A stretch of DNA of 64,000 nt, taken from contig JASJOG010000176.1 of assembly GCA_030142905.1 (NCBI GenBank), positions 212,501 to 276,500 on the forward strand. Direction: 5' to 3'. Source of the DNA: Heliopora coerulea (Eukaryota > Cnidaria > Anthozoa > Scleralcyonacea > Helioporidae). The translations under genes were made by a program, and so were the position numbers. The notes beneath the pieces are model-generated. The model had not been told where the DNA came from. It did no database searches and worked only from the letters and a program-made list of their open reading frames with translations. Below are positions 25,893-38,500 of this stretch, piece after piece. Every line of letters begins with the position of its first letter. Within the stretch, counting starts at the first letter, position 1.

Positions 25893-27413
25893 ACTCGAGT
25901 ACGGACCTGAAGGAATTAGTGTGGGAGGTTGGTATCAACAGGCAATCGGTGAAAAATCTTGAAGAATCCCCGAAAAATTCAGCGGGATCCTACCTGTAAC
26001 TTTATCAGGGATGGCCAGTGCGGCACTCGTTGAGTTACAACATTCAGGTGGCGAGTGAACGGGTTACAGACGTGTACAGCCGGCAAGCTGATAATTTCTT
26101 TGCATTCGACTGCAAGGCCTCTGACGTTGAGTTAAGGTTACAAATGATCTGTAACGCGTCTGTACCACCTGTAATGTTCATTACCAGTGACATGTTCTTA
26201 CTAAGGAGCTTCAAGAATTTGGATGGACAACGACTGTTATATAGGTGTTCAACACGAAGTTTTTTCATGAGTTGTGATACATTCCAGCCACCCATATATA
26301 TTCTCGAAGTATACCGATTCAGGTGAATGGAGCTTGCAAATGTGTACTTGTACTCGGCTTACAGTGTCGGTGGTGTCGATATGATTTGGTTGGTAAGTAT
26401 GGCGCATATTTCCCACTTGTGATTAGTTAAAATTAGTCCATTTATATATTTGAGAATACACTCCGTTTACGTTGAAATTGTGCAGTGCAAAACTTTGAAA
26501 TCCGTATCCACAAAAAAGGCAACAAAAGAATTGTATTCTCGCCCAGCCAATCAAATGGTTGGCCGGATGGCTATCGCATAGCCAATGAAATGGCATCCAC
26601 AAAAATTTAAAATCTGCGTATTGGCTAATTGAATGATACTACCTTCACTTAGCCAATCGATTGATCGTCACTTCGTTGTGGCGGACTTTCGCGTGAATTG
26701 AACATGCAGTTCATGGTAAGTTTACTAGTACAGCCTTACATCTGTCAAACACCCATACCAGAGAAGCTAATGTTTGTTCGAATTTTTACTGATTCGCTAC
26801 TCATAAGAAGTCTATAATGCGATTCAGGACTTATTCAACGGGGTAAGTTTGAAAAGGTAGGGTTACCCAAGCTCAACAATTCTTTGCAATCTCAGAATTC
26901 CTTGAAAAGCTACTTGTTTTGAGTTATTCGGATTCCCGAATTTCACTCGAATTTCTGGGATATCCAGCACTGCTCTATAGTAGATTACCATTTGTGACTC
27001 GTGCTGACAAACGGCAGCGCGCACCTCTATAAGTTACTGAATAAATCTTGTGCAAAAATCTTGTAGTCCAACGCCTGCTCATATTTAACAAGATTTATAC
27101 TCCTTTGATTTAAGCTCCTTTAATGCACAATTAAATGTCCGAAGTAATATTCTCGCACATCAACAAAGAACTCTCAATTTCTTGAAACTCTTGTTTAACA
27201 ATTGGAGTTTTCAGTCCCCATTCGAGTAACATTGCATAGGATTAAAACTGCCTTGCAAAGGTTGTTTGCTAAAACAAAGTTTTGTGCCAGTGGCGTAAAC
27301 GTAGAGTAAATTACGCCTAGGTAAACCTAAAGGTTTGGTTTGTAAGAAACTCCGGTTTTTCGCAGGCCGCGTGCCCCTACTTGTTGTCTGGAGAGTGGAC
27401 ACCACTTTTCAAA
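25893..27413. other. Intergenic region upstream of MFF
   Basis: No supported exon. Both strands have medium-length open frames at 26018-26326 that mirror each other and show no motif. The region should hold the MFF promoter. Confidence 0.45.
26540..26665. promoter_or_regulatory. Cluster of CCAAT motifs
   Basis: AGCCAAT or its complement ATTGGCT occurs four times: near 26544, 26580, 26623 and 26654. CCAAT in this context is the NF-Y consensus. The cluster lies about 750-870 bp before the MFF start codon, which is far for a core promoter. It may therefore be a distal element, or a first-exon promoter if MFF has an upstream non-coding exon. Confidence 0.35.
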
Positions 27414-29356
27414 ATGGCCGACCAAATTTCTGGAACTTCGGATGGAGAAACAAGCATAAATTTCGCTCAATATCAAGGTGATGTTAATGTTTTAAAAGAC
27501 ATGAGTGTTCCACAGACAATTAAGGTCAACGACAACGGCGATATGAGTAGTTTTGGAGGGAATAAGGGAGGATTCGAAGGTACTTCAATGACAGTTCCAG
27601 AGAGGATTGTTTTAGATGGTGAGTCTGGAAGTGACGGAATATCAGACTTTACTCGTGATCTACGGGGTGATGAAGTAAACTTGAATACGTATATGGGTGG
27701 AATGGCTACACCGCCAAGGACGTTGACCGTAGATGACACCACTTCGCGTTATCCCGGAGGAACAAATGGTGCTGGACTACTTGAAAATCACAAATCAAGT
27801 GGGCAAATGCAAAAGAACACTATAGGGAACGCTGTCAGCAACGTAGGGAGGTAACTAAACTTGATCTTGCCTTTTTGGAATGGCCGATGAAAAGTGGTAT
27901 TGTGCTTTCCCTATAGTTTGAAAAGCAAAAGGTTTGCGGACAAATGGTTTCTTTTGACAAATAATTCTCTTAGCTACTGGCAGTATTGTATCTACAATTA
28001 CAGTATATTATACCCTCTTCAGTCTGAACTGAAGTATAGAAATTTAGATGCATAAGTTCAAACGTTAATGACACCATTAACTTTGGAATGCATTCATACT
28101 ATGCTGCTGCTCACATATTTTGGTTATTTCAAAATGAACAAAGCCAAAATACCAAAATTCTATGAATAAAATGTACAAATTCAACTTTATCAAAAAATTC
28201 AACCGTTTAAGTTTGCAGCCTGGCAAAGAATTAGACTTAATCTAGAGTGCTACCACAGTTAGAGATGTAAGACTCTGAACAAGTAACCTATTTTTTAAAA
28301 CAAAAATTATGTTTTGGGTCACCACAGAGAGTGCATCTCTCACCGAACATATGATAGTATAGAATGAAACAGAGTCACATAAAGTGGATGCCTCCCCAAA
28401 AGTACATGTAAAATAGCATGAAACTATATGGGTTGAGGGTTAACCACACAAAGTGGGTATCTCCCCAAGAAACAAGACAGTATAATTACTATATGTGTAT
28501 ATGTATATATATATATTGTATATACATGTATATACAATATACATTATTATTATGAGAGGAGTTGCTAAGGTTGCTATTCACAGGTCTTAAACTGAATTCT
28601 TTATTTAGTTTCTTCTGAGTAATGACCATTATATTTCACTACAGTTCCAATCTGTAGAACTCTCACACACTAAGACAGAAATGGTAGACATGGAAATTTA
28701 AATAATGGAGCACTCTGGCATAACATTGACTGGAAATGTGAACTGGAACTAATTGCACTTAGCTGCAGTTACATGTATGCTTTACATATATAATACCATA
28801 CACAGTATATCACTTTATTGGGAAATGATTTCAATAACATGGCAGCACAGCTAAGGTTTCAAAGAGAGGAACCGATAAAAAATTTTACTTCCCTGATTGG
28901 GAGGTTACTTTCATCTCCTAAGAACATTTCTTGATTTAAGATTCTGAAAACCCTCAAGATCTATGTTTCTAACTCTAAAAATTTCAAAAAAGGCCAAATT
29001 AGTTAGATTATGTAATATTTTGTTGGGCTAAGGAGTTTATCAAACCAGTAAATGGAGTTGCATTTAGGTATTCCATTGTTCCATCCTTCCAGATGATTTA
29101 ACATGCAGTAATAACAACCATTATTCCATTTTGTAGGCTGTTTCAAGAATCTATTCATGCTGGAGAGAATGACAGTGATTTAAAGGAAAATTTCAAAATG
29201 CAGAGTGAAATTGTACGGCTAAATAGTCGTGTAACATGGTTGGAAAAGAAAGTGGAACAGAAGGAATCAAATAGTTTTTGGAAAACAACTCTGGTTTGCC
29301 TTTTAACTATTATCAATCCTATTATAATTCACTGGTTGTTCAACAGAAGGCGTTAG
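27414..29356 (+). CDS. MFF: Mitochondrial fission factor (MFF/Tango11), two exons
   Basis: Exons are 27414-27850 and 29137-29356, joined in phase, 218 residues. The start has a good context (CAAAATGG). The N-terminal half carries the short motifs that mark the family: SVPQTIKV (31-38), VPERIVL (61-67) and TPPRTLTV (99-106). They correspond to the Drp1-binding and conserved VPE/TPPR segments of animal MFF. Residues about 165-190 are a predicted coiled coil (LNSRVTWLEKKVEQKE). Residues about 197-214 are a C-terminal membrane anchor ending FNRRR. The tail anchor with a basic tip is typical for insertion into the outer mitochondrial and peroxisomal membranes, where MFF recruits dynamin-related Drp1 to divide the organelle. 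Compared with vertebrates the gene is compact, with a single intron. The linker between the motifs and the coiled coil is rich in Gly, Ser and Asn. Confidence 0.92.
28515..28538. repeat. 24-bp perfect AT palindrome
   Basis: ATTGTATATACA followed by its exact complement, inside a longer TA-rich tract (about 28490-28550) in the MFF intron. Confidence 0.8.
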
Positions 29357-29439
29357 ACTGACATGTAGGTAAGATTAAAAACAGTTCTGTATGTTATTTA
29401 TGGTGGTTTCCATGTGACACTGGTAAAGACAAAAAAAAA

Positions 29440-29533
29440 AATAAACCACCTACCATTTTTACATATTCTTAAAAATGATGTTGGTAATTAATAATCACAT
29501 CATGTGATGCATCATGATATTAATTGAAATAAA
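29440..29533 (+). promoter_or_regulatory. MFF: Candidate MFF polyadenylation signals
   Basis: AATAAA occurs at 29440-29445, after a run of A, and at 29528-29533, in GAAATAAAG. These are 84 and 172 bp past the stop codon. The second has the more normal context. Confidence 0.5.
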
Positions 29534-29673
29534 GTTTCGTTAATTATACCATTAAAAATGATAGCAAACTCTCTAAAAATGAACTCCTAAATCATAAATG
29601 AAAAAATCCATCCAATGATTAGCTCCCCCAAAAAATAAACCCAGGAGCTTGTGAGTTCCCCCCCCCCCCCCCC

Positions 29674-30396
29674 AGTAGTATAGAACATGGCGGTACCAGC
29701 ACACTTTTTTCATCCACTTTGAAATCGACTTATGGCCCAAGAAATTTTCATACAACCAGGTTTTCATCAAGTTTTCCAAAGTCAGTGTAAAAAGTGTGCT
29801 GGTACCTCCATGAAGTTAAACCATAATGAATTAAATTTTATCAGAGTCATTCTCTTTACTGGTTTCTTCCTGTGCTTTGGATTTGTGTCCATAAATGTGT
29901 TTGGTGGTAGTGATTCCACCTGATAGGATGCTTAGTAATGGGATATATGGACTTATTTTCTCCACCAAAGAGTAAACATCCCTTTTTCAACATGAGTGCA
30001 GTTTCTCAGTAAAGTAATTCTTGGTAAGACAGGAAGCCTTGTGACACTAGTATGGAGGCCGGCACAGCTGTGCCGTGATGTCACATCCTTTCAGATAAGT
30101 AATTCTTGGTAGGACAGGAAGACATATCCCATTACTAGGCATCCTATCAGGTGGAATCACTACCACCAAACACATTTATGGACACAAATTCAAAACACAG
30201 AAAGAAACCAGTAAAGAGAACGACTCTGATAAAATTTAATTCATTATGGTTTAACTTCATGGAGGTACCAGCACACTTTTTACACCGACTTTGGAAAACT
30301 TGATGAAAACCCGGTTGTATGAAAATTTTGTGGGCCATAAGTCGATTTCAAAGTGGGTGAAAAAAGTGTGCTGGTACTGTCATGTTCTATACTACT
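29674..30396. repeat. Large inverted repeat, 273-bp arms
   Basis: The arms 29674-29946 and 30124-30396 are near-identical in opposite orientation around a 177-bp centre. Each arm also contains its own small inverted repeat (GGTACCAGCACACTTTTT and AAAAAGTGTGCTGGTACC). The centre has a direct repeat, GTAATTCTTGGTA(A/G)GACAGG. A C run at about 29658-29673 precedes the left arm. The 63-residue open frames in both arms are mirror images of the same DNA and are not taken as genes. It is probably a foldback-type element. Confidence 0.85.
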
Positions 30397-31064
30397 CCCC
30401 CAGCAATTTGGTTCAATTGTGTAATATTTATGCTAAAATAACACCTTAAAATATAAGTGAAACCAGTTTTTTGAACACAAAATTGCCTCCAGTAATGAGG
30501 CCAGCCTAGAAATTATGTCTCCGAATAGCAAGCCAAGGAAATAGGTTGAGGGAACAAGAATAAGCCCATGGCTTATTCAGAAGTTTTACATTTGTAATAT
30601 GATATGTGCATGAAAGGCATAATATGCAAAAATTGTTTCTAATTTAAATTAGCCTTTCGAGGTTCATTTTTGTGTTGACGAATTAAAAAGGATTTTAACA
30701 CGGGAGAATCTGCTCAAAACATAGTAATGTTGTCCTACTTGATTATCTGTTGAGATGAATCTGTCATATGATAAATGTCTGGCATTATGACCAAACTATG
30801 TAAATGGATTGATTCATGAAAACAGCATAACAAACACTGTACATTTAAAAACCTGAAACTTCATTGAAATTTCAGATCATGTTTATATCCCATTTGAAAA
30901 CTCAACACTGCTGCTGCCTTCTGCATTGCGGTTTTCTCAGTAAAAATGATTTCTTTTTTCCTCCTCAATCATTCAAAACAATTTACAGTCTTCCAAAGCT
31001 GAGTTAGGCCAAGTTCCAGAAGCAATTTACAAAATTCATGCTAGTCCTGTACTGGCATATAATA

Positions 31065-31398
31065 GAGACCTCAAGATATACAACGTCAACTTCAACGACG
31101 TGTCCTTCGAAACAAAGGAATTCTTCATGCACAACAAAGACAATGAATACTTTTTATTCTCCCGGGTACTCCCAATACTGTTGTCGTCATGCATACAACG
31201 TTACCCAGACCATTGTCAAGTCTTAAGGATGACGTCACCACCAGCAGTGAAAAAAGCTTTTACTTCAGATTGGATTCAACCCGAGATTACAATCGTTTTA
31301 GGAAAACTGGAGCGTTTTAAGAGCCATGAAACAAGCCACAATTATCAAGCACGGTGGTCAATAAAACGTGGATTCTTTAAATTGCCCAAATTTTAAAG
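31065..31398 (+). repeat. Dispersed repeat (family F), copy 1
   Basis: About 330 bp beginning AGAGACCTCAAGATATACAA and ending CCCAAATTTTAAAG. A second copy in the same orientation, split by an insertion, is at 48182-48793. Short frames here are not conserved between the copies. Confidence 0.75.
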
Positions 31399-32537
31399 GA
31401 CGTCGTTGCAGATCCTAAGGTCCCTAATGACACTCTGTTTCCCCGCAATTCTGTGTACCACGATACAACATTGTCACTCATTATGGAAATAGTTCTCAAC
31501 GGCGTCGGAATGACAAAAAAGTGGGGAGGGGGCCGGTGATGTCACAATGTCTATATGGGTGTGTCTGACAGTGTGTTCCAAGGGTAAAAACCCCTATGGC
31601 CGATCGCCCTCATAGAAGTCTGGTGCTAAATACGATAACGTGAAAGTTTGTCAACGTTTAATGTGATTTTCTAAAGGTTCTAAGGAAAGTTAACGTTATT
31701 CAGCAGCGATCTTGTTTGGCAACCATAAATTTGTAGTTTTCATATTAATATCCAGTTAAAAAGTGGGGGGGGCCAAGACCCCCTGCCCCCGGCTTCCGAC
31801 GCCTCTGATAGTATTTAGCTATGGTGAATTTTACCGCCGCCAACTCACATTCAGGTTTGTGCCGCCTGACCTGCTGAAACATTGTCGTCTTGGCTGAACA
31901 CGATGCATTTATGCATCTATTTAATTCATTTGATTAAGCTTTTTTGTTTTGTTCTGCTTTTTTCTTTTTTTCTCTGAACCCTAAAACCACCAAATGGACC
32001 ATATGGTCCTTTGAGCTATCGACGTGGTACTTAAAATGAGAACACTTTTTGAAGTATTTTTACAACTGTTTATGCCGCTGAAAATGACTGTTCGATTTCG
32101 CTGTTTCGATGAGTGATAAAAAAATTTAGCAGGCACAAACTTTTGACTTCACATTTTCAAAGATCTATCACTTTGCTATCCGGTATAAAAAATTCAAACA
32201 AAATCTTAAAACCTGAATTTTAGATGATTTTTTGCAAATTTCCCTTCAAATGTCTCTGAAAAGAGTTGGTGGTTTTAGCGTTAAAAGTAATCTTTGGGGT
32301 CTTATAATTTTACTTCATTTTCCACAAATTTACCATTTCATAGAATTATGTTACAAATCAAACACCACTCGGTTTTGTGCAAATACAGGTTAATGTCACT
32401 TATTATAATCGCCACATGTCTTGTTCGAATGTATTCATTTCGCCAGCACGTATAGTACAATAAATATTCTGCTGGTATATAACTGCATCTCTTTGTACAA
32501 ATATATTACATCTCTACGTTGTGCTCATTTTCGATCT
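31399..32537. other. Intergenic spacer between MFF and DYRK4 3' ends
   Basis: No exon was seen. It includes G-rich bits near 31530 and 31760, with a shared GGCGTCGGAA / CTTCCGACGCCTC theme suggesting an old inverted-repeat element. It must also hold the DYRK4 3' untranslated region, on the minus strand below 32538. Confidence 0.45.
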
Positions 32538-35500
32538 TCATTTAATCGGTGGTAAAAACATTGATTCTTGCACGATCAAAGACTCTTCGGGAGAAAGTTT
32601 CTCGTCATGTTCGACCTGTCTATGACTGGGTGCTAGACCCCTTCTGTCATCTCTAACCCTCTTGCCAGAGTTACTCGTGGATGCTCTTGACACGTCTTTG
32701 CTAATCTTGAATGTCGAAATATGCTCCGCATTTGGTGCCTGCGTTTTCTTCTGATCCTGATTATTTTGTTTGGCTCTTGACGTTCGAGAATTGTTGCTCT
32801 TCAATTCGTGTTTGTGGCTGAGTGTTTTATTTGTGAGTGATGAAGGGAGGTGATAATTTGCCGGGGAAACACACGCAATAGCCTGAACTCTTCCTTTAAA
32901 GCCCTATGGAACAATCATGTGGAAAAACTGGATTAAATTCACACCGAGAATGCAAAACTGTCTGTTGTTCCTCTAGTAGGTTCGTTATTTCATTTGTCCC
33001 TCATTTGTCTACTGGTTCGTTCGTTTAAGGTTGACGTGACATTTAAAGGCTGACAATGAGGACTAAACCGGGTTTTAAAGTACGAGGAATTCGTTCTAGT
33101 CCGAGGCGAAGCCAAGAATTGGAATAAATTCCGAGCACTTGAAAACCCGGTCTAGTCCGAATTGGAGGCCTTGAATGACTTTTCAGAACCATTTAGTGTA
33201 CTGGCACAATGAATAAGTGTATTAGTAATGAGTGTATCGATGAATAAACCAATTGTGTGAAATTATATTTTAAGTCCAAGGACTTGAACTATTATTTCCA
33301 GTCTAAGGACTGGAGAAAAACAGTTCAAGTCTTCTGCCCAGTACTTTAAGTGGTATTTCAAGTTCGCTCACGTGGTGCCATTCAGCGTGTCTGATTGAAT
33401 GATATACTCATGAATTATTAATGAGTTTGAGAAAGATACGTCAAACGCCAAGCAAAACTTGTCGTTTGAAAAAATTTCAGAACCAAGAGGACTTTGTACG
33501 TTATGCCGCAAGCGACCGGGACGTTGATCTCTACAAAGACGTTAGGATTTGAATAGGCCGAGAAAATTCCGTCACAAAACCAACTCTGTCGTTCCCCGGA
33601 ATGTACATAACCAGAATGTGATGTCTTAGGGCCGTTTTCGTCGCACAGTTCTCGCATTTAATTCAGACGAATTTAATTCATATTAGCTTCATCAATCAGT
33701 CGACGTAAATGCGTGTTCGTTTCATATGACGAATTTAGTTATTCTATAAACGATTTCATAAGAACAACTAATGCTCATGACAAAGAACAAAAAATTTGAT
33801 CATGGGCCGAAAAGAATGTATATTATAATTTATGCATTTAATTCGATGCGACGTTACGACGTCGTCTGAAACCAACATGCAATTTAGACCTGAGTCCGTC
33901 CGATCACGACACACAAAACCTCCCTGACGAATTTAATTCTTCACACGAATTTAATTCGTTTCTTACGTCGCATAAAGTCGACTGAATTAAATTCGTCTGA
34001 ATTAAATGCGACGATTGTGCAACGTATGAAACGGACCTTACGCACAAATCAGGGGTTCAAGAGAACTGGAAACGGATCGATGGACCTTTTGCGAGCTTGA
34101 AACAGTAAGCGGGTGTATTATATGGCTGAGTTCGTTTTTCGGTCTGTACACAGAATTACGCATGCTGATTGGTTGCTGAACGGTCCGACATTTTACGATG
34201 TTGGGCCGACTGGTTCAATACGCTTTTTATTCTAGACTGGTACGTTTTGGCGGGAAAATCTTTGAGCCTATATTAATGAAATTTAAGGAGAATTAAGCAT
34301 CTACCACGAGGAATTTTGAATTATAAAATGTGCTAGAACGCTATTACAGTTATTGTGTTCAATGCTAGTTGTATAAAAGCTGGACCAACCGTTGCTGAAC
34401 TGGTGAAAACAAGAAGTCTAACGAACAAGTTACGAGGTAAGGTAAACAGCAACCTCCCACGAAAAAAAACCAGTTAAAAATGGGAATAGAAACCAACCAA
34501 AACACCACATAATAAATTCCTTGTTAACCTCCTTTGCTCGGTCCGTATTTGAAAGTGCTTGCCCTCCGTTTTTTTGAACAGATCTCGCTCCTTGGTCATT
34601 AGTTCTGTACGCAAACCTCAGGAAATTACGTTCCCGTACGGACCTCGCTTTGCTCATAAGTGTTCAATATCTTCTAGGTTTTGAAAAGAAAACATTTCAA
34701 ACATAAATGGAATGTCCTTTAATTCTGATGAAATCACGGTTACGCTAGCTTCATTTACCTTGCACTGGACTAGTCTTGAGTCGCATTTTAATTATTGCAG
34801 GAGACTTCTTCCAAGAAAGTTAGGATCCCGTGAGACTACTGTGTTTTATCATTCATTTGGCAGACAAGTGCGACGTGTTATTAGATATAATGTCGATGTT
34901 TTCTTATGGGCTATTTACACGTGCGATTTTGTGCCTTGCGATGGACATCTTGCAGTATGTGTTTAACTGATGAGAGCGTCGAGGACAAACTACAGCGATC
35001 ATGAGCGCATATCTTGCCACATAGACTGTCACAAGTCTATTACATACACCAGGATGACAATCGCAACGTGCAAAATCGCACGTGTAAATGGCCTTTTAAG
35101 ATGGCTTACTTCCAGAATCCAGTGGTGTTTCAAGGCCTCACTGGCCGTCAATCGTTTTGCAGGATCCCATCTAATAAACAAGGCAAAATAGGGCGAAATT
35201 ACGGGTGCGCTGAAGCAAAGAACTTAAAACGGCACCCGGAAGCTGTGCTCTGCTAAGTTTCTGAGTATCATCTTTCTGTTGGTATCACATTGAATATTTG
35301 CAATGGATTGTAGAAAAGCAACTTACTCCAAACAACGAGATAAAAACTTGATAAAACTCTGATCATTTGATCTAACGGCACTGATCAAGTCTTTAGAATT
35401 TGGGCGGCGTTTCTTTCCTCTGGAGTTGGTCATACACCTTGGTAAGCCTTTTGAATCTGAAAACCAAAATGTTAAAGATGTCTGTTATGGAGTGGACGGT

Positions 35501-38500
35501 AGACTTTTCTGTGTGTAAGTACTCAAAATAAACAACCTTCAAACCAGCTCATGGTTTGCTTACAGAGTGATGAAGAAAACCTGGGACGGAAGAAACCTGG
35601 TGTGGTTGGTGCGTACTACAGTTAAATAGAATCACGTCTTTACGCAACTCACTTTAAATATTAGCACAAAAAGGAGAGTCTGGTTCAGTTTAGGTGCTGG
35701 GGAGATGTCGGTTAATACTTATGGTTGGTCTATTTGTTTTCCGTAAACTTCTTGTCGGTTTTTCTCAATTCCACTGACCACGTACAGTGGGGTCAGACGA
35801 ACGTTTATCCTTTAAGGGTTCCACCATTGCCGTTCCCAGGACCTCCCTGGTAAACTGAAAATTGGAGACTCTGGTGGACGACCAAAATTGCCCAGATTCT
35901 TGGACATACGGATAGCACATGTCCCTGAAGCTTTGACCTTCCTGTTTTGAAATTTAATTTATATTGTTTTCGTCTGTCGCGAACAAATCTTTGATGTAGA
36001 ACTGTCATCGCGTATACATGATTAAATATATATTACCAAAGAAAAATGTCCGCCTCGAAGCCTTCTCAAGAATCTTTGTATCTGGTAGGCCAAGTACCTA
36101 AAAAATTCAAAGGTTACCATAACCAAATTAAACAGTTTGACAATCAACAATGGCGACGTTAGCGGTCCTTCACTGGATTGCTTAAGTAAGTGCTGAATAG
36201 AGAACTTTCACCTGTTTGTCCATGACCGAGTGCCAAAAAACAATCTTCTCTCACCTCCATAATGCAAGCCAGTTGGTCCACTTCATTTTCGCCAGGAAAC
36301 AGTGGGTAGCCGATGTAAAGTTCGGCCAAGATGCATCCAAAACTCCACATGTCAATAGGCGTTCCATATGCTATACCTACGCAGGAAAATACACAAAATT
36401 ACATGGCGATCCTTGTTTTCATCTAAACACAGACATAAGCTCAAGAAATCAACGAGGTGCAACTGCTTTGGTCCATTTAAACTCGCACTCCAAAACATCT
36501 TTTGCTGTTCATTACCAGAAAATATAGTATCATGAACGCCAACCTCAAACTCGTTAACGCAAAACAACATTCGTTTTATTCAATCTACTTTCATTAACGC
36601 TTTTGTCGCATTCAATTACCACTTGCATTGAAAGTGACATTTATTAGCGTAGATACGTAACCATTTGTATCAAGGGGCATTCTATAGCGGCAACAGACGA
36701 CCATCAACACCATTCTACTATACTTTAGGGATAATAAAATTTCAATTAGGCAAGATATTTCTCCGGTCTGTTGGAGGGTCAAATTAAAGTTATATGGAAT
36801 CCCGAAATGTATAAAAGATAATGGTATAAAACTGTCATAATTCGTACATAAACTGATTTCGGTTAGAGCGTTCGAACCTCTTTTATTTCGCCATTATGTC
36901 CATGAATTATGTCCATGACTGTTTTGCCATTTTTCACTCAGCCGACCGTGTTCTATGTGTTCGGCTGAGACCTTTGAAGACTATCTTAACTCACAACAGT
37001 AAAATATTTTTTGTATTGGGATAGAGAATAGTTCAATTCTACCTTTCTTGAACATCTTAATTGATTGCACACACGGCTTTAAATCTCTGTTTATCGCAAG
37101 CCCACGTTCACCGGCTTGTTTATGTATTATGCTCTACTTAGGACGTTCTGCTCTGCTGAGTCCTTTCAGAACTGTCTTAACTCACAGTATACAGTACAAT
37201 ACAATAAACGTTATTTCATCTCGAATTTAAGATAGCAAATACATGCTAATATCTCTGAGTCTAATAACAACAACAAAACTAATACAATACAAAGAATTAT
37301 TATTTCTAAAATCCTAATAATAAATAAATTACGATAAAAATACATAGTTTATAAGTCTAAACAATATTCTAATTACAAAAGGAACAGCAGTCAGTAAAAA
37401 AGTCAAGATCACAGATGGCGGATTTGAAGCTTTGAATTGAGGGCAAAGCCCTGATGGAATCAGTTAATAAATTCCAAAGCTTACTAGCACTATAAGAAAA
37501 AGAATGCAAACCATATTTAGTGGTATTGACATGAGGGATGATAAGAGAATCATGACCTCTTAAATTCATGGTATAAGATCGTAATGAAAAAAGATCACTA
37601 ATATACTTAGGTGCATAACCATGTATAGATTTGTAAACTAGTATCAATGTGTCATGGATTCGTCTGTTATATAAAGATGGATGGTTCATTTGTTCGAGTA
37701 ATTGTTCATATGTGCTATTAAAATCATTGAAAACATAGTGCAGACTTCTCTCATTAAGTTTTTCTAGTTTAGTGGAGTTGCACTTCCCACAAAAATTCCA
37801 AACTATGGAACAGTAACTGAGCTGTGGTAGGAAATAAGCATTGTATAGCTTGATCTTAGACTTGGTGTCAATGAGTTTCTTATGTCGTTTGATGACCTGA
37901 AGCTGGTTACTTATTTTACGGACAATGGCTGCAACATGGTCATTAAAATTAAGTTGCCTATCAATAGTTACACCTAATAACTTAATCGTATCCACAGAGC
38001 TAATCTCATAACTGTCAAGATGATAGGAAGGGTTAGCCGTAATATTACCCAGCTATCACTATCAACTGCAAGACCGTTACAACCAAACCATCCAGAAACT
38101 GCAAGGTCTGCATTCGCACCTTGGTACACAGAAGCAAAGTCAGTACCAGTACAAAAAAAGCTGAGTATCATCAGCGTAAGCGCTTAACTTACAATCCAAC
38201 TGGATTAGAAAAAGATCATTAAAGAAAATATTAAACATTAAAGGCCCAAACACAGATCCCTGTGGAATGCCCCTATTAACTAACCTCCAAGCAGAGAAAC
38301 TGTCACCAATTTTGACTCTCTGATACCGATGAGATAAATAACTGCGGATAAATGAGCAGCACCCATCAGAGAGTCTATAACCCTTGAGTTTAGATAACAA
38401 AAGGTCATGTGGTATGCTATCAAAAACTTTTGATAAGTCAATACCAATTATGGATCCAAATTCATGATTGTCAAGTGCAAATCTAAAATCTTCAATGATG

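Noticed and set aside
27473..27742. 89-residue minus-strand frame opposite MFF exon 1
   Set aside because: Antisense shadow of conserved coding sequence.
29732..30338. Two near-identical 63-residue open frames
   Set aside because: They are the two arms of one inverted repeat, so their similarity is at DNA level. No start context or domain.
35805..36008. 67-residue minus-strand frame next to DYRK4 exons
   Set aside because: Lies in the intron between exons 36097-36037 and 35456-35327. The kinase reads correctly without it.
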